From Ruania albidiflava DSM 18029 (GTDB taxonomy: Bacteria; Actinomycetota; Actinomycetes; Actinomycetales; Beutenbergiaceae), in the NCBI RefSeq assembly GCF_000421225.1, contig NZ_ATWL01000001.1:62001-126000 (forward strand): a DNA stretch of 64,000 nucleotides. The letters are read 5' to 3'. The translations under genes were made by a program, and so were the position numbers. Under the pieces are notes generated by a model. It saw nothing but the letters and a program-made list of their open reading frames with translations, made no database searches and was not told where the DNA came from. Below are positions 43,068 to 53,307 of the stretch, piece after piece; the stretch's first letter is position 1, and every line of letters starts with the position of its first letter.

Positions 43068-44035
43068 AGGCGCTGGACCCGGCCCGGGTGTTCCTGCTCG
43101 CGTGGCGGGTGGTGCCCCGGCTGCCGCGGCCGGTGGCGCGTGGGATCTTCGACCTGGTCGCGCTCGCCGCGCACACGTTGCGCATCCCGGCGGTGCGTCA
43201 GCTGGAACGCAACCTGACCCGGTTGACCGAGGGCGCCCAGGGACGCCAGCTGCGCCGTCTCTCCCGGGCCGGGATGCGCTCCTACATGCGCTACTACTGC
43301 GAAGCCTTCCAGCTGCCGGGGATGACCGAGGAAGAGATCGACGCCCGGGTGCGTACCAGCGGCTACGAGAAGTACGCCGAGCTGGTGGCTCGGGGGGAGA
43401 CGGTGGTGCTGGCGTTGGGCCACTCCGGCAACTGGGATCTGGCCGGCGCGTGGGCGAACCGGCACATCGGCACCGTGATCACCGTGGCCGAACGGCTGGA
43501 GCCGCCGGAGCTGTTCGAAGCCTTCGCCGGCTTCCGGGAGTCCCTGGGCATGGTGATCGTGCCGTTCCAGAAGGGCGGCGGGGTGTTCCGGGACCTGCTG
43601 CGAGCCAGCCGCCGCCCGGGGATCGTGCCGCTGCTGGCCGACCGGGACCTGTCCAGCACCGGGGTGGACGTCCGGCTCGGCGAGCACGAGGTGCGGGTGG
43701 CGCCCGGTCCTGCCGCGCTGGCGCTGGCCAGGGGCATCCCGCTCATCCCCGTCCTGATCCACTACGAACGGCTCAGTGGTCAGCGCCGCCGGGCCGCCCG
43801 CAGCCCGTGGGGCATCCATGTCGACTTCCTTTCCGAGGTGGAGGTGCCTGCCGCAGACGATCCGGCCGTGACGAACGCCGACCGGGTGGCGCAGATGACC
43901 CGGCAGTGGTTCACCGAGTACGCTCGAGCGCTCGCTCACGTGCCGCAGGACTGGCACATGCTGCAGAAGGTCTACACGGCCGACCTCGATCCTGGCCGGC
44001 TGGCCCGGGCCCGAGCACAGGCGGAGGAGACATGA
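43064..44035 (+). CDS. PIM acyltransferase (PatA/LpxL-type)
   Basis: 323 residues, lysophospholipid acyltransferase fold of the HtrB/LpxL group. The catalytic H-x4-D is LGHSGNWDLAG, and the substrate-binding stretch is GIVPLLADRDLSSTGVDV. In actinobacteria the gene between pgsA and pimA adds the acyl chain to PIM1 or PIM2. The start overlaps the pgsA stop and its stop overlaps the pimA start (ATGA both times), so the four genes are a tight coupled set. Confidence 0.88.
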   Translation: MKALDPARVFLLAWRVVPRLPRPVARGIFDLVALAAHTLRIPAVRQLERNLTRLTEGAQGRQLRRLSRAGMRSYMRYYCEAFQLPGMTEEEIDARVRTSGYEKYAELVARGETVVLALGHSGNWDLAGAWANRHIGTVITVAERLEPPELFEAFAGFRESLGMVIVPFQKGGGVFRDLLRASRRPGIVPLLADRDLSSTGVDVRLGEHEVRVAPGPAALALARGIPLIPVLIHYERLSGQRRRAARSPWGIHVDFLSEVEVPAADDPAVTNADRVAQMTRQWFTEYARALAHVPQDWHMLQKVYTADLDPGRLARARAQAEET

Positions 44036-45195
44036 GGGTCGGCCTGGTCTGCCCGTACTCGTTCGACGCACCCGGTGGGGTGCAGTTCCACATCCGCGAT
44101 CTTGCCGAGCACCTGATCGGCCACGGGCACCACGTCTCCGTGCTCGCCCCGGCCGACGAGGACACCGAGGTGCCCGACTACCTGGTGTCGGTCGGTGGTG
44201 CCGTTCCGGTGCGGTACAACGGGTCGGTGGCACGGCTCAGCTTCGGCCCGGCGGTCTCCGCACGGACCGCACGGTGGCTGGCCACCGGCGCCTTCGACGT
44301 GGTGCACATCCACGAACCGTTCGCCCCGTCGGTGGGGATGATCGCCCTGCGCCGGTCCGAGGCGCCCGTGGTGGCCACGTTCCACTCCGCGCAGGAGCGC
44401 TCCCGAGCGCTGCAGGTCGCCTACCCGCTGGTACGCCCCGGACTGGAACAGATCAGCGCACGCATCGCCGTCTCCGAGGATGCCCGCCGGACCGTGGTGG
44501 AGCACCTGGGCGGGGACGCGGTGGTGATCCCGAACGGGGTGAACACCCGCTACTTCGCTGATGCGACGCCCAACCCGGCCTGGCAGGGTACGCCCGAACG
44601 GCCCACGTTGGCGTTCCTCGGCCGCCTGGACGAACCCCGCAAGGGACTGCAGGTGCTGATGGCTGCTGTGCCCGCCATCCGGGCCCGGTACCCCGGGCTG
44701 CGGGTGCTGGTGGCCGGTCGTGGTGACCTGGCCGCCGCCACAGCCCAGCTGGGAGAGCATGCGGCGGCGGTGGAGGAGCTCGGTGCGATCAGCGACGCGG
44801 AGAAGGCAGCACTGTTCGCCTCTGTGGACGCCTACATCGCCCCGCAGACCGGCGGAGAGAGCTTCGGCATCGTCCTGGTGGAGGCGATGAGCGCGGGCAC
44901 GTCGGTCATCGCCAGCGACCTGAACGCGTTCCGCCGGGTGCTCGACGACGGGGGATCGGGGTTCTTGTTCAGCACCGGCGACCCGGCGTCGCTGGCGGAC
45001 ACGGTGCTTCGCACGCTCGGCGACCCGGCCGAACGGGGCCGGCGGCGTGCGCATGCCGAGACAGCGGTGCGCCGGTTCGACTGGGACGAGGTGGCCGCCC
45101 GCATCCTGGACGTGTACGCGATGGTCACCGCTCACGGCTCCCAGCCCTCGACCGGGTGGCTCCGGCGGCTGTTCGGCCCGCGGAGCGCGCCGTGA
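44032..45195 (+). CDS. pimA: Phosphatidylinositol alpha-mannosyltransferase
   Basis: 387 residues, GT4. It transfers mannose from GDP-mannose to phosphatidylinositol, the first step of PIM synthesis, on the inner face of the membrane. N-terminal Rossmann lobe MRVGLVCPYSFDAPGGVQ with VVHIHEPFAPSVG. C-terminal lobe LAFLGRLDEPRKGLQVL and the GT4 signature ESFGIVLVEAMSAGTSV. AGGAGA precedes the ATG. The LemA-like gene overlaps its stop (GTGA). Confidence 0.93.
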   Translation: MRVGLVCPYSFDAPGGVQFHIRDLAEHLIGHGHHVSVLAPADEDTEVPDYLVSVGGAVPVRYNGSVARLSFGPAVSARTARWLATGAFDVVHIHEPFAPSVGMIALRRSEAPVVATFHSAQERSRALQVAYPLVRPGLEQISARIAVSEDARRTVVEHLGGDAVVIPNGVNTRYFADATPNPAWQGTPERPTLAFLGRLDEPRKGLQVLMAAVPAIRARYPGLRVLVAGRGDLAAATAQLGEHAAAVEELGAISDAEKAALFASVDAYIAPQTGGESFGIVLVEAMSAGTSVIASDLNAFRRVLDDGGSGFLFSTGDPASLADTVLRTLGDPAERGRRRAHAETAVRRFDWDEVAARILDVYAMVTAHGSQPSTGWLRRLFGPRSAP

Positions 45196-45791
45196 CCCCG
45201 GCCGAGATCGCACTGCTGGTGCTCGCGGCGCTCGTGGTGATCGTGCTCGCCCTGAGCAGCGTGGCGCGGCGGCTGGACCGGCTGCACCGGCGAGAGACCC
45301 GGTCCCGCGCCACCTTGGAGGCCCAGCTGGTGCACCGGGCCGAGGCCGCCACCGCCCTCACCGAGTCCGACCTTCTCGATCCAGCCAGCGCGCTGATCCT
45401 GGCCGAGGCCGGGTGGCGGGCGGCGGTCACCGCCCCGCGTCTGCTGGGTGAGGACGGCGCGGACGCTGCTGAGGAGCGGGGCCTGGCGGAGAGCGAGCTC
45501 ACCCGTGCGCTGCGGGCTGCGCTCGGCCCGGCCGCCGACCAGGAGCAGTGGGCGACCACCCCGGAGAGCTCGCAGCTGCTCGCTCGGCTGGCCACTGCGA
45601 GCTATCGGGTGCAGCTGGCCCGTCGGTTCCACAACGACGCAGTGGTGCAGATCCGACGGATCCGGCGCAACCTCCTGGTGCGGTTCTTCCATCTCGCCGG
45701 GCGGGCACCGTTGCCGCAGACCTTCGAGATGGATGACGAGCTCACCGTGCTCGACCCGTCCTCTGGCACGAGCCCGAGCAGTGCTGGCTGA
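45192..45791 (+). CDS. LemA-like membrane protein
   Basis: 199 residues. One N-terminal helix (about 4-25, VTPAEIALLVLAALVVIVLA) then a helical cytoplasmic or outer domain. YRVQLARRFHNDAVVQIRRI and the following FFHLAGRAPLPQTFEMDDE match the ARRFYNDAVxxxN and FexD end of LemA proteins, though Asn is replaced by Arg. Function unknown. Coupled to pimA by the GTGA overlap, the place of a similar gene in other actinobacterial PIM clusters. Confidence 0.6.
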   Translation: MTPAEIALLVLAALVVIVLALSSVARRLDRLHRRETRSRATLEAQLVHRAEAATALTESDLLDPASALILAEAGWRAAVTAPRLLGEDGADAAEERGLAESELTRALRAALGPAADQEQWATTPESSQLLARLATASYRVQLARRFHNDAVVQIRRIRRNLLVRFFHLAGRAPLPQTFEMDDELTVLDPSSGTSPSSAG

Positions 45792-45793
45792 AC

Positions 45794-45799
45794 TACGCT
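45794..45799 (+). promoter_or_regulatory. Leaderless -10 (TACGCT) of the PrsW-family gene
   Basis: TACGCT overlaps the end of the LemA-like gene region and is followed by seven bases (GACGAGC) and the ATG at 45807; no ribosome site is visible. Confidence 0.5.
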
Positions 45800-45806
45800 G
45801 ACGAGC

Positions 45807-47171
45807 ATGTCCGCGCCCCCACCACAAGGTCCACCCGGCCGCGAGTACCCGCGCGCCGCTCGACCAGCCAGCGGCCGCGGCGCGGGCAGCCCGGCCCCGG
45901 GCGGCTCGCCCGGTGGCCGGCCGGCAGAGGGCTGGCCCGGCGGCCGGTCGCCGACCGGGCAGCACACCGGATATCCGCCTGCCTACCGCCCGCAGCTCGG
46001 CGCTCCGGCGCCGTCGGGGTGGGGCACCGCCGGCTACGCACCACCGGCGAACACCACCGGTCCGATCGAGCAGCTGTGGACCCCCGGCCAGCGCACCAGC
46101 AACCGGCTGGTGTTCAACGTGGTGATCTACGTCGTCGGGGGCATCGCCCTGCTCCTTGCCCTCGGATACATCGCGCTGGGCACGGGCCTGTCCTCGACGT
46201 CGGTGGCCTTCGTGCTCGCCCTGGTGCCGTTGACGATCGTGCTGCTCGGTGTGCGCTGGTTGGACCGGTGGGAACCAGAGCCGAAGACGATCCTGCTCGT
46301 CGCTCTGCTCTGGGGTGCCGGGGTGGCGGTGCTCAGCGCACTGGTGCTCAACTCAGCCTTCCAGCTGTGGATCTTCTCCCGGACCGGGGACCAGCACGGC
46401 ACCATGCAGACCACTGCGATCGTGGTCGCGCCGATCGTGGAGGAGCTGGTCAAGGGCCTGGGCGTGCTGGTGATCTACCTGTTCCGCCGACAACAGTTCG
46501 ACGGGCCGGTGGACGGTGTGGTCTACGCGGCCACCGTCGCAGCCGGGTTCGCGTTCACCGAGAACATCCTGTACTTCTCCCAGAATGCCGACTTCGTGGC
46601 CGAGGTGTTCGTGATGCGCGGCATCTTCTCGCCGTTCGCGCACGCCCTGTTCACCTCCTGCATCGGGATCGCGGTCGGGCTGGCCGCCCGCTCCGCACGA
46701 GGCGGGGTGATCGTGCTGGCATTCCCAGCCGGGCTGGTCGGGGCGATGGGGCTGCACGCGTTGTGGAACGGTTCGGCGCTGATCGGTAACAACTTCCTGC
46801 TCCTGTACGCCCTCATCCAGGTGCCGCTGTTCCTGGCGATGGTGGCACTGCTGATCTGGCTGCGCCGGCAGGAGTCGAAGGTGATCCGCGCCCGGCTGAC
46901 CGAGTACGCCCAGGCTGGCTGGTTCGCCCCGCACGAGGTGGACATGCTCGCCTCGATGCGACTGCGCAGCCAGGCGAAGCTGTGGGCGAGCGGATACGGC
47001 GAGCGCGCCAAGGCGACGATGGTCTCGTTCCAGCGCAATGCCACCATGCTGGCGTTCCGGCGCCAGCAGGTGCTCAGCCGGCGCCTTCGGCAGACCGTCT
47101 CCGAGGAGGAGCTGCTGCACGCAGTGCAGCGGGACCGGCACGCGTTCGCCGGCACGACGCTCGGCCGCTGA
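45807..47171 (+). CDS. PrsW-family intramembrane metalloprotease
   Basis: 454 residues. The first 95 are a Pro/Gly-rich, probably disordered head. Eight to nine helices follow. The protease motifs are in order: APIVEELVKGLGVL (EExxK), GFAFTENILYF, PFAHALFTS and GLHALWNGS, the last two with the metal His. PrsW relatives cut membrane anti-sigma factors or other small membrane proteins; the target here is unknown. A 100-residue cytoplasmic tail rich in Arg follows the last helix. Confidence 0.88.
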   Translation: MSAPPPQGPPGREYPRAARPASGRGAGSPAPGGSPGGRPAEGWPGGRSPTGQHTGYPPAYRPQLGAPAPSGWGTAGYAPPANTTGPIEQLWTPGQRTSNRLVFNVVIYVVGGIALLLALGYIALGTGLSSTSVAFVLALVPLTIVLLGVRWLDRWEPEPKTILLVALLWGAGVAVLSALVLNSAFQLWIFSRTGDQHGTMQTTAIVVAPIVEELVKGLGVLVIYLFRRQQFDGPVDGVVYAATVAAGFAFTENILYFSQNADFVAEVFVMRGIFSPFAHALFTSCIGIAVGLAARSARGGVIVLAFPAGLVGAMGLHALWNGSALIGNNFLLLYALIQVPLFLAMVALLIWLRRQESKVIRARLTEYAQAGWFAPHEVDMLASMRLRSQAKLWASGYGERAKATMVSFQRNATMLAFRRQQVLSRRLRQTVSEEELLHAVQRDRHAFAGTTLGR

Positions 47172-47310
47172 CTCGCCTGCGCAGGGCAGCTGGTGTGGAA
47201 AGCTGCTGGTGCCCTGACCCCAGTCATCCTCCGCACGAGGGGCGGCCGCACGCACCCGCTGGCCCTCGAGACGGGGTCGATCCGTGCCAGCTGACCTCGG
47301 CTCCCGGCGG

Positions 47311-47316
47311 TAGACT
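47311..47316 (+). promoter_or_regulatory. -10 (TAGACT) of the pdxS operon
   Basis: TAGACT ends five bases before an in-frame ATG at 47322 and 41 before the GTG at 47358. The message may be leaderless from 47322 or use GAGG at 47349-47352. No clear -35. Confidence 0.45.
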
Positions 47317-47357
47317 GCAGCATGCCCGTCCCGCCGTCTGAGAGCCGTGAGGTCACT

Positions 47358-48275
47358 GTGTCCGACACCGCCAGCACCGCCACCCCGCCCGCCCCCGAGC
47401 ACGGCACCAGCAGGGTGAAGCGCGGGATGGCGGACATGCTCAAGGGCGGGGTGATCATGGACGTGGTCACCCCGGAGCAGGCGAAGGTCGCCGAGGACGC
47501 CGGTGCGGTGGCCGTGATGGCCCTGGAGCGGGTGCCCGCCGACATCCGCGCGCAGGGCGGGGTGGCCAGGATGAGCGACCCGGACATGATCGCCGGGATC
47601 GTCGAGGCGGTCTCCATCCCGGTGATGGCCAAGGCGCGCATCGGTCACTTCGTCGAGGCGCAGGTGCTGCAGTCGCTCGGCGTGGACTACATCGACGAGT
47701 CCGAGGTGCTCACCCCGGCGGACTACACCCACCACATCGACAAGTGGGCCTTCACCGCGCCGTTCGTCTGCGGGGCCACCAACCTGGGCGAGGCGCTGCG
47801 CCGGATCACCGAGGGCGCGGCGATGATCCGCTCCAAGGGGGAGGCCGGCACCGGGGACGTGTCCAACGCCACCACGCACATGCGCACCATCCGCGCCGAG
47901 ATCGCCCGACTGGCCGCGCTGCCCCAGGACGAGCTGTTCGTGGCCGCCAAGGAGCTGCAGGCACCGCACGACCTGGTCGTCGAGGTCGCCGCCGCCGGCA
48001 AGCTGCCGGTCGTGCTGTTCACCGCCGGCGGGATCGCCACCCCGGCAGACGCGGCGATGATGATGCAGCTCGGCGCCGAGGGTGTGTTCGTCGGCTCTGG
48101 GATCTTCAAGTCCGGTGACCCTGCGGCCCGCGCTGCGGCCATCGTGCGTGCCACGACGTTCTACGACGACCCGGCCGAGATCGCGAAGGCTTCCCGCGGG
48201 CTGGGCGAGGCGATGGTGGGCATCAACGTCGACGACATCCCGGTCCCGCACCGGCTGGCCGAGCGCGGCTGGTGA
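47358..48275 (+). CDS. pdxS: Pyridoxal 5'-phosphate synthase, PdxS subunit
   Basis: 305 residues. Builds PLP from ribose 5-phosphate, glyceraldehyde 3-phosphate and ammonia. Barrel marks: [49 protein letters not shown] with a Schiff-base Lys, [11 protein letters not shown], and [17 protein letters not shown]. The GTG at 47358 has GAGG five bases upstream and gives the usual length; the ATG at 47322 would add 12 residues. It precedes a Nudix gene and pdxT, the glutaminase subunit. Confidence 0.95.
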   Translation: MSDTASTATPPAPEHGTSRVKRGMADMLKGGVIMDVVTPEQAKVAEDAGAVAVMALERVPADIRAQGGVARMSDPDMIAGIVEAVSIPVMAKARIGHFVEAQVLQSLGVDYIDESEVLTPADYTHHIDKWAFTAPFVCGATNLGEALRRITEGAAMIRSKGEAGTGDVSNATTHMRTIRAEIARLAALPQDELFVAAKELQAPHDLVVEVAAAGKLPVVLFTAGGIATPADAAMMMQLGAEGVFVGSGIFKSGDPAARAAAIVRATTFYDDPAEIAKASRGLGEAMVGINVDDIPVPHRLAERGW

Positions 48276-48285
48276 CCCACGCCGC

Positions 48286-48837
48286 GTGAGCAACCTCGGC
48301 CCGGACTGGCAGCGGCTGCCCGACGGCACCGCTTTCCGGAAGGCTGCCCGCGTCGTCGTCTTCGACGCCGCGGGCCGGGTGCTGCTCGTCCGCGGGCACG
48401 ACGCCGACCAGACCGAGCGCAGCTGGTGGTTCACCATCGGTGGAGGTATCGACCCGGGGGAGACCCCACGCGCTGCAGCGGTGCGCGAGCTGGCCGAGGA
48501 GTCCGGGCTGCGGCTGAGCGAGGCCGACCTGGTGGGTCCGGTGCTCACCCGGGAGGCAGAGTTCGACTTCTTCGCGGAGACCGTCCGGCAGGACGAGGTG
48601 TTCTTCCTCGCCCGTACCCGCGGCCAGGTGAGGCTCAGCACCGACGGATGGACCGCCGTCGAGCAAGGGTTCATGGACGAGCTGGACTGGTGGCACGCCG
48701 AAGATCTCGCCCAGCTGGACCTGGAGGTCTTCCCCGCCGAGCTGCCGGATCTGGTCCGCAGCTGGCGGGAGGGGTGGGACGGCCAGGTGCTGCACCTGGG
48801 TTTCCAGGACGACGGCGCTGGTCGGGGTGGTCGGTGA
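48286..48837 (+). CDS. Nudix hydrolase
   Basis: 183 residues. The Nudix box is [20 protein letters not shown] followed by ESGL, complete with REUxEE. The N-terminal strand [19 protein letters not shown] is typical of the family that removes nucleoside diphosphate compounds. It sits inside the PLP operon: ten bases after pdxS, with its stop inside the GTGA start of pdxT. Substrate unknown. The GTG at 48286 has only a poor ribosome site. Confidence 0.88.
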   Translation: MSNLGPDWQRLPDGTAFRKAARVVVFDAAGRVLLVRGHDADQTERSWWFTIGGGIDPGETPRAAAVRELAEESGLRLSEADLVGPVLTREAEFDFFAETVRQDEVFFLARTRGQVRLSTDGWTAVEQGFMDELDWWHAEDLAQLDLEVFPAELPDLVRSWREGWDGQVLHLGFQDDGAGRGGR

Positions 48838-49463
48838 CCTCGCCCGTCGTCGGGGTGCTCGCCCTGCAGGGCGACGTGCACGAGCACAGCCAGGCGTTGG
48901 CCGCCTGCGGTGCTCAGGTGGTGCTGGTGCGCCGTCCCGCCGACCTGGCCTCGGTCGACGGGCTGGTGCTCCCCGGTGGGGAGTCGACCACGATGGACAA
49001 GCTGCTGCGCCGGTATCAGCTGCTGGGCCCGCTGCGGGCGCAGGTCGCCCACGGGCTGCCGGTGTACGGCTCGTGCGCGGGGATGATTCTGCTCGCCGAC
49101 CGCATCGAGTGCGGTGTCCAGGGGCAGCAGACCATCGGTGGCCTGGACGTGACGGTGCAGCGCAACGCTTTCGGCCGCCAGGTGGACTCCTTCGAGGAAC
49201 GCCTCGACGCACCGGCCCTCGGAGCCGGTCCGGAGGAACCGGAGCTGCGGGCGGTGTTCATCCGCGCCCCCTGGGTGAGCGAGTGCGGACCGGCCGTGCA
49301 GGTGCTGGCCACGGTGAGCACCGGTCCGGCGGCGGGTAGGATCGTAGCGGTGCGCCAGGGCGCGTTGATGGCAACGGCATTCCACCCGGAGATCAGCGGC
49401 GACCTGAGGATCCACCGCGCATTCCTCGCGACGGTCTCGCGGGGCTGGGCGGCGCAGAAGTGA
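48834..49463 (+). CDS. pdxT: Pyridoxal 5'-phosphate synthase glutaminase subunit
   Basis: 209 residues, class I glutamine amidotransferase that gives ammonia to Pdx[18 protein letters not shown] at the start, [13 protein letters not shown], the nucleophile C81 in YGSCAGMIL, and the His of the triad in [15 protein letters not shown] overlap with the Nudix stop. Part of pdxS-Nudix-pdxT-yebC. Confidence 0.95.
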   Translation: MTSPVVGVLALQGDVHEHSQALAACGAQVVLVRRPADLASVDGLVLPGGESTTMDKLLRRYQLLGPLRAQVAHGLPVYGSCAGMILLADRIECGVQGQQTIGGLDVTVQRNAFGRQVDSFEERLDAPALGAGPEEPELRAVFIRAPWVSECGPAVQVLATVSTGPAAGRIVAVRQGALMATAFHPEISGDLRIHRAFLATVSRGWAAQK

Positions 49464-49482
49464 CGAACGAGAGGTAACCACC

Positions 49483-50244
49483 ATGGCGGGGCACTCCAAG
49501 TGGGCGACGACCAAGCACAAGAAGGCGGCGATCGACGCCAAGCGAGGCAAGCTGTTCGCCCGGCTGATCAAGAACATCGAGGTGGCTGCCCGTACCGGTG
49601 GTGGGGACCCGGCTGGCAACCCGACCCTGTATGACGCGATCCAGAAGGCGAAGAAGTCCTCTGTGCCCGGGGACAACATCGACCGTGCGGTCAAGCGCGG
49701 CTCTGGCCTGGAGGCTGGCGGTGCCGACTACCAGACGGTGATGTACGAGGGGTACGCACCCGGCGGTGTGGCCGTGCTGGTGGAGTGCCTCACCGACAAC
49801 CGCAACCGGGCGGCCTCGGACGTGCGGGTGGCGTTCACCCGCAACGGCGGCTCGTTGGCCGACCCGGGCAGCGTGTCCTACCTGTTCACCCGCAAGGGCG
49901 TCATCCTGGTGCCGAAGAGTGACGGGGTGGGCGAGGACGAGGTGCTCACCGCTGTGCTGGAGGCCGGTGCCGAGGAGGTCAACGACCACGGCGAGGTGTT
50001 CGAGGTGATCAGCGAGGCCGGCGACCTGGTGGATGTGCGCACCGCGCTGCAGGCCGCCGACCTGGACTACGACTCCGCTGAGGCACAGTTCGTGCCGGCC
50101 ACACAGATCGAGGTGGACGCCGACGGCGCGCGCAAGGTGCTGCGCCTCATCGACGCGCTCGAGGACAGCGACGACGTGCAGAACGTGTTCGCGAACTTCG
50201 ACGCCTCCGACGAGGTGCTCGCCGAGCTCGAGCAGGACGGCTGA
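49483..50244 (+). CDS. yebC: YebC/PmpR-family protein
   Basis: 253 residues. [20 protein letters not shown] is the exact family start (usual form W-x-x-I, here WATTK). Also [18 protein letters not shown] and the end [19 protein letters not shown]. Family members are transcription regulators, and some help ribosomes through polyproline stalls. GAGAGG precedes the ATG. It comes before ruvCAB, as in many bacteria, but is cut off from them by the repeat at 50308. Confidence 0.94.
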   Translation: MAGHSKWATTKHKKAAIDAKRGKLFARLIKNIEVAARTGGGDPAGNPTLYDAIQKAKKSSVPGDNIDRAVKRGSGLEAGGADYQTVMYEGYAPGGVAVLVECLTDNRNRAASDVRVAFTRNGGSLADPGSVSYLFTRKGVILVPKSDGVGEDEVLTAVLEAGAEEVNDHGEVFEVISEAGDLVDVRTALQAADLDYDSAEAQFVPATQIEVDADGARKVLRLIDALEDSDDVQNVFANFDASDEVLAELEQDG

Positions 50245-50307
50245 TCGCGACTCGATCGCCGCTACGGGGGCGGCCGCCGGTTTGCGCCGCGACACCTAGC
50301 GCGCCGG

Positions 50308-50360
50308 GGCGATACCGCGGAGCACGACCTGGTGCAGGACGTATCGCCTGGATCGTTTCA
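50308..50360. repeat. Palindromic intergenic repeat, family A copy 2 (end of yebC)
   Basis: Arms GGCGATAC (50308-50315) and GTATCGCC (50341-50348) with a 25-base loop, then TGGATCGTTTCA. It has the same layout as the copy at 5369-5421; the first 19 bases are identical. It lies between yebC and ruvC, both on the plus strand, in a gap of 175 bases. Confidence 0.75.
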
Positions 50361-50419
50361 CGTCGAGGGGCGGGGTGTCGGTGGCTGGTCGGCAGTGCGG
50401 CACCTGAGAACCTGAGACG

Positions 50420-51019
50420 GTGAGCTTCCGTATCCTCGGCATCGACCCCGGGCTGACCCGCTGCGGCCTCGGCGTGGTGGAGGCCGGCCGCGGCCGCGCG
50501 CTGCGCCTGGTCGACGTCACCGTGGCCCGCACCGGGGCCGAGGAGGAGCCCGAGCGGCGGCTGATGCGCATCGGCGACGAGATCGAGGCCTGGATCAGCC
50601 GGCTGTCCCCGGACGCGGTCGCCGTGGAGCGAGTGTTCGCCCAGCACAACGTGCGCACGGTCACCGGCACCGCGCAGGTGGCCGGGCTGGCGATGGTGGC
50701 TGCTGCCCGGGCTGGGCTCCCGCTCGCGCTGCACACGCCCAGCGAGGTGAAGGCCGCCGTCACCGGCAACGGTCGCGCCCAGAAGGCTCAGGTGCAGGAG
50801 ATGGTCCGCCGGCTGCTCCACCTGCAGCAGGCACCCAAGCCTGCCGATGCGGCCGATGCCTTGGCCCTGGCGATCACGCACGCCTGGCGGGCGCACGCTG
50901 TGGGCACCGCACACCGCGCCACCGGCGGGCAGCAGACCGCCGCCCAGCGCGCCTGGGCTGCCGCCGAGACCCGGGCCCGGACGGCGCGCCGCCCTCCCCA
51001 CCGCACCGCCAGCCGGTAA
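50420..51019 (+). CDS. ruvC: Holliday junction resolvase RuvC
   Basis: 199 residues, cuts Holliday junctions in the RuvABC complex. Catalytic acids: D9 in LGIDPGLTR, Glu in [11 protein letters not shown], and the pair in [12 protein letters not shown]. The last 30 residues are an Arg-rich tail beyond the usual end. GTG start; no clear ribosome site. First of ruvC-ruvA-ruvB. Confidence 0.95.
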   Translation: MSFRILGIDPGLTRCGLGVVEAGRGRALRLVDVTVARTGAEEEPERRLMRIGDEIEAWISRLSPDAVAVERVFAQHNVRTVTGTAQVAGLAMVAAARAGLPLALHTPSEVKAAVTGNGRAQKAQVQEMVRRLLHLQQAPKPADAADALALAITHAWRAHAVGTAHRATGGQQTAAQRAWAAAETRARTARRPPHRTASR

Positions 51020-51061
51020 CGTGGCCGTAGTACAGATGTTCTCAGGTGGAGGGACGGCACG

Positions 51062-51670
51062 ATGATCGCATCGGTCTCGGGTCAGGTCGAGCACGTGGGG
51101 CTGGACGCCTGCGTCGTGGTCGCCGGCGGGATCGGCTACCGGGTGCACACCACACCGGCCACGCTGGCGGCCGTCCGTACCGGCGCGCAGGCCACGCTGG
51201 CCACCAGCATGGTGGTCCGTGAGGACTCGATGACCCTGTTCGGCTTCGCCGAGGCCGAGGAACGGGACGTGTTCGAGCTGTTGCAGACGGTCAGCGGCGT
51301 CGGTCCACGGCTCGCGCTGGCGATGCTTGCTGTGCACACCCCGGACGACCTGCGCCGCGCCGTCGCCGGAGAGGACGTCAAGGCACTGACGATGGTTCCT
51401 GGGATCGGTCAGAAGGGGGCCCGGCGGATCCTGCTCGAGCTGGGCGACCGGCTCGGCCCAGCCGCCGCTGACACGCCGGCTGCCGCTGCCACCGCGCCTG
51501 TCGACGGCTCCCGCTCCGACGTGGTCACCGCCCTGACCGGCCTGGGCTGGCCGGCGAAGGCAGCCGAGCAGGCGGTGGACGTAGTGCTCGCCGAGGCGGG
51601 GGAGGGCGCCGATACCGCGAGCGTGCTCCGGGCGGCCCTGCAGCAGCTGGGCGGGAACCGGCATGGCTGA
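51062..51670 (+). CDS. ruvA: Holliday junction branch migration protein RuvA
   Basis: 202 residues. Domain I starts [13 protein letters not shown]. Domain II carries two helix-hairpin-helix motifs, [13 protein letters not shown] and [16 protein letters not shown]. Domain III (C-terminal) binds RuvB. An Ala/Pro linker joins them. GGAGGGACGG lies before the ATG. Overlaps ruvB by eight bases. Confidence 0.95.
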   Translation: MIASVSGQVEHVGLDACVVVAGGIGYRVHTTPATLAAVRTGAQATLATSMVVREDSMTLFGFAEAEERDVFELLQTVSGVGPRLALAMLAVHTPDDLRRAVAGEDVKALTMVPGIGQKGARRILLELGDRLGPAAADTPAAAATAPVDGSRSDVVTALTGLGWPAKAAEQAVDVVLAEAGEGADTASVLRAALQQLGGNRHG

Positions 51671-52691
51671 TCCGGAGGAGCGGATGCTGGCCGCGGAGGC
51701 CGACGAGCTGGACCGCGCGGCCGAAGCGGCGCTGCGACCGCGCCGGCTGGACGAGTTCATCGGCCAGCCGGTGGTGCGTGACCAGCTCTCCCTGGTGCTG
51801 GATGCCGCCGTGGCGCGGTCCCGCCCCCCGGACCACGTGCTGCTCGCGGGCCCACCGGGGCTGGGCAAGACCACGCTGGCGATGATCGTCGCGAGCGAGG
51901 TGAGCGGTGCACTACGGATCACCTCCGGACCGGCGGTGCAGCATGCCGGGGACCTGGCGGCGATCCTGTCCTCGGTGCAGGAGCACGATGTGCTCTTCAT
52001 CGACGAGATCCACCGACTGGCCCGGCCCGCCGAGGAGATGCTGTACCTGGCGATGGAGGACTTCCGGGTGGACGTGGTGGTCGGCAAGGGCCCTGGGGCC
52101 ACGGCGATCCCGCTGACGCTGCCGCCGTTCACCGTGGTCGGGGCCACGACCCGCTCCGGGCTGCTGCCGGCGCCGCTGCGGGACCGGTTCGGGTTCACCG
52201 CACACATGGACTTCTACTCCACCGACGAGCTGGAGCAGGTGCTCACCCGGTCCGCCCGGCTGCTGGACGCGGACCTGCACACCGACGCCGCCGCACAGAT
52301 CGCCGCCCGGTCCCGCGGCACCCCGCGGATCGCCAACCGGCTGCTGCGCCGGGTGCAGGACTGGGCGCAGGTGCGCGGCAGCGGCGTCCTCGACCTCGCC
52401 GCCGCGATGGCCGCGCTCGAGGTGTTCGAGGTGGACCCCCGGGGCCTCGATCGGTTGGACCGGGCCGTGCTGGATGCGCTGTGCCGTCGCTTCTCCGGCG
52501 GCCCGACCGGGTTGACCACCCTGGCGGTGGCGATCGGGGAGGAACCAGAGACGGTGGAGACCGTCGCCGAACCATTCCTGGTGCGGGAGGGTTTCATGGC
52601 CCGCACCCCGCGTGGACGGGTGGCCACCGCCGCGGCGTTCGCACACCTGGACCTGCCCCAACCTGCTGGTCCGGCCACCCTCTGGGACTGA
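51663..52691 (+). CDS. ruvB: Holliday junction branch migration helicase RuvB
   Basis: 342 residues, AAA+ motor that drives branch migration. [16 protein letters not shown], Walker [10 protein letters not shown], Walker [10 protein letters not shown], sensor 1 VVGATTRSG, sensor 2 [13 protein letters not shown], and the C-terminal winged helix. Stop at 52691 is followed by a weak stem (52700-52740) that may end the operon. Confidence 0.96.
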   Translation: MADPEERMLAAEADELDRAAEAALRPRRLDEFIGQPVVRDQLSLVLDAAVARSRPPDHVLLAGPPGLGKTTLAMIVASEVSGALRITSGPAVQHAGDLAAILSSVQEHDVLFIDEIHRLARPAEEMLYLAMEDFRVDVVVGKGPGATAIPLTLPPFTVVGATTRSGLLPAPLRDRFGFTAHMDFYSTDELEQVLTRSARLLDADLHTDAAAQIAARSRGTPRIANRLLRRVQDWAQVRGSGVLDLAAAMAALEVFEVDPRGLDRLDRAVLDALCRRFSGGPTGLTTLAVAIGEEPETVETVAEPFLVREGFMARTPRGRVATAAAFAHLDLPQPAGPATLWD

Positions 52692-52768
52692 CCGGGCAGC
52701 GGACTACCCAGGCAGCCGTACCCTGCGCTGGTAGGGTCCGGGTGGTTCGTCACGCGTAGGATCTCACC

Positions 52769-52789
52769 TAGAATCGGGCGGAACCCGAT
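52769..52789 (+). promoter_or_regulatory. yajC-secDF promoter -10 and leader hairpin
   Basis: TAGAAT (52769-52774) is a good -10; TTCGTC at 52746-52751 is a weak -35 (17-base spacer). ATCGGG-CGGAA-CCCGAT (52773-52789) forms a small stem at the very start of the leader. Confidence 0.45.
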
Positions 52790-52815
52790 CTCAATGCACT
52801 GGAGTGTGCCCACTC

Positions 52816-53265
52816 ATGGACCCCTTTCTCCTGATGATCCTGGTCGTCGGCCTCGGCGGCCTGCTCCTGCTGAACTGGCGCACCCGGAAGAAGCAGCAGG
52901 AGCAGCTCTCCTTCCGCGACCGGCTGCAGATCGGGCAGCGGGTCCAGACGATCGGGCTCGTCATCGGCACGATCACCGCCCTCGACGGCGACCACGTGAC
53001 CATCGAGACCACGCCCGGTACCGAGATCGTGTTCCACAAGCACGCGATGGCTCGGCTGATCGATGATCCGAGTGCACCGGAGACCGACGCGGACTACCCG
53101 GACAGCGCTACCGACGAGGACGCGGAGACGACCACGGAGCACGGTGCGGACACTGAGGTGGCCGAGGACGCCGTCGCACGCAGCCCGGAGGTGCCCGAGG
53201 AGGCGAGCACGAGCGTGTCCCCGGACTCCGGCGACGACGACTCCCCGCGCAGCACCCAGAACTGA
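52816..53265 (+). CDS. yajC: Preprotein translocase subunit YajC
   Basis: 149 residues. One helix (about 3-20, FLLMILVVGLGGLLLLNW), then RTRKKQQEQLSFRDRLQIGQ and VQTIGLVIGTITALDGDHV, the core YajC fold. The last 70 residues are acidic and disordered (Asp, Glu, Thr), longer than in E. coli. It is a membrane partner of SecDF. GGAG lies 11 bases before the ATG; in-frame GTG codons just upstream are less likely starts. Confidence 0.92.
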   Translation: MDPFLLMILVVGLGGLLLLNWRTRKKQQEQLSFRDRLQIGQRVQTIGLVIGTITALDGDHVTIETTPGTEIVFHKHAMARLIDDPSAPETDADYPDSATDEDAETTTEHGADTEVAEDAVARSPEVPEEASTSVSPDSGDDDSPRSTQN

Positions 53266-53307
53266 CGTCCCGGCTCCGGCGCCGGCAGCACACGGAAGAA
53301 GATCCCG

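Noticed and set aside
47172-47310. A strong terminator in the gap between prsW and pdxS
   Set aside because: CAGGGC/GCCCTG near 47181-47216 pair, but the inner part does not, so only a weak stem is present.
46353-49694. Very long minus-strand open frame (over 1100 codons) across prsW, pdxS, Nudix and pdxT
   Set aside because: It is antisense to well-recognised genes, its translation is low-complexity His/Arg/Gly/Pro, and such antisense frames are normal in high-GC DNA.
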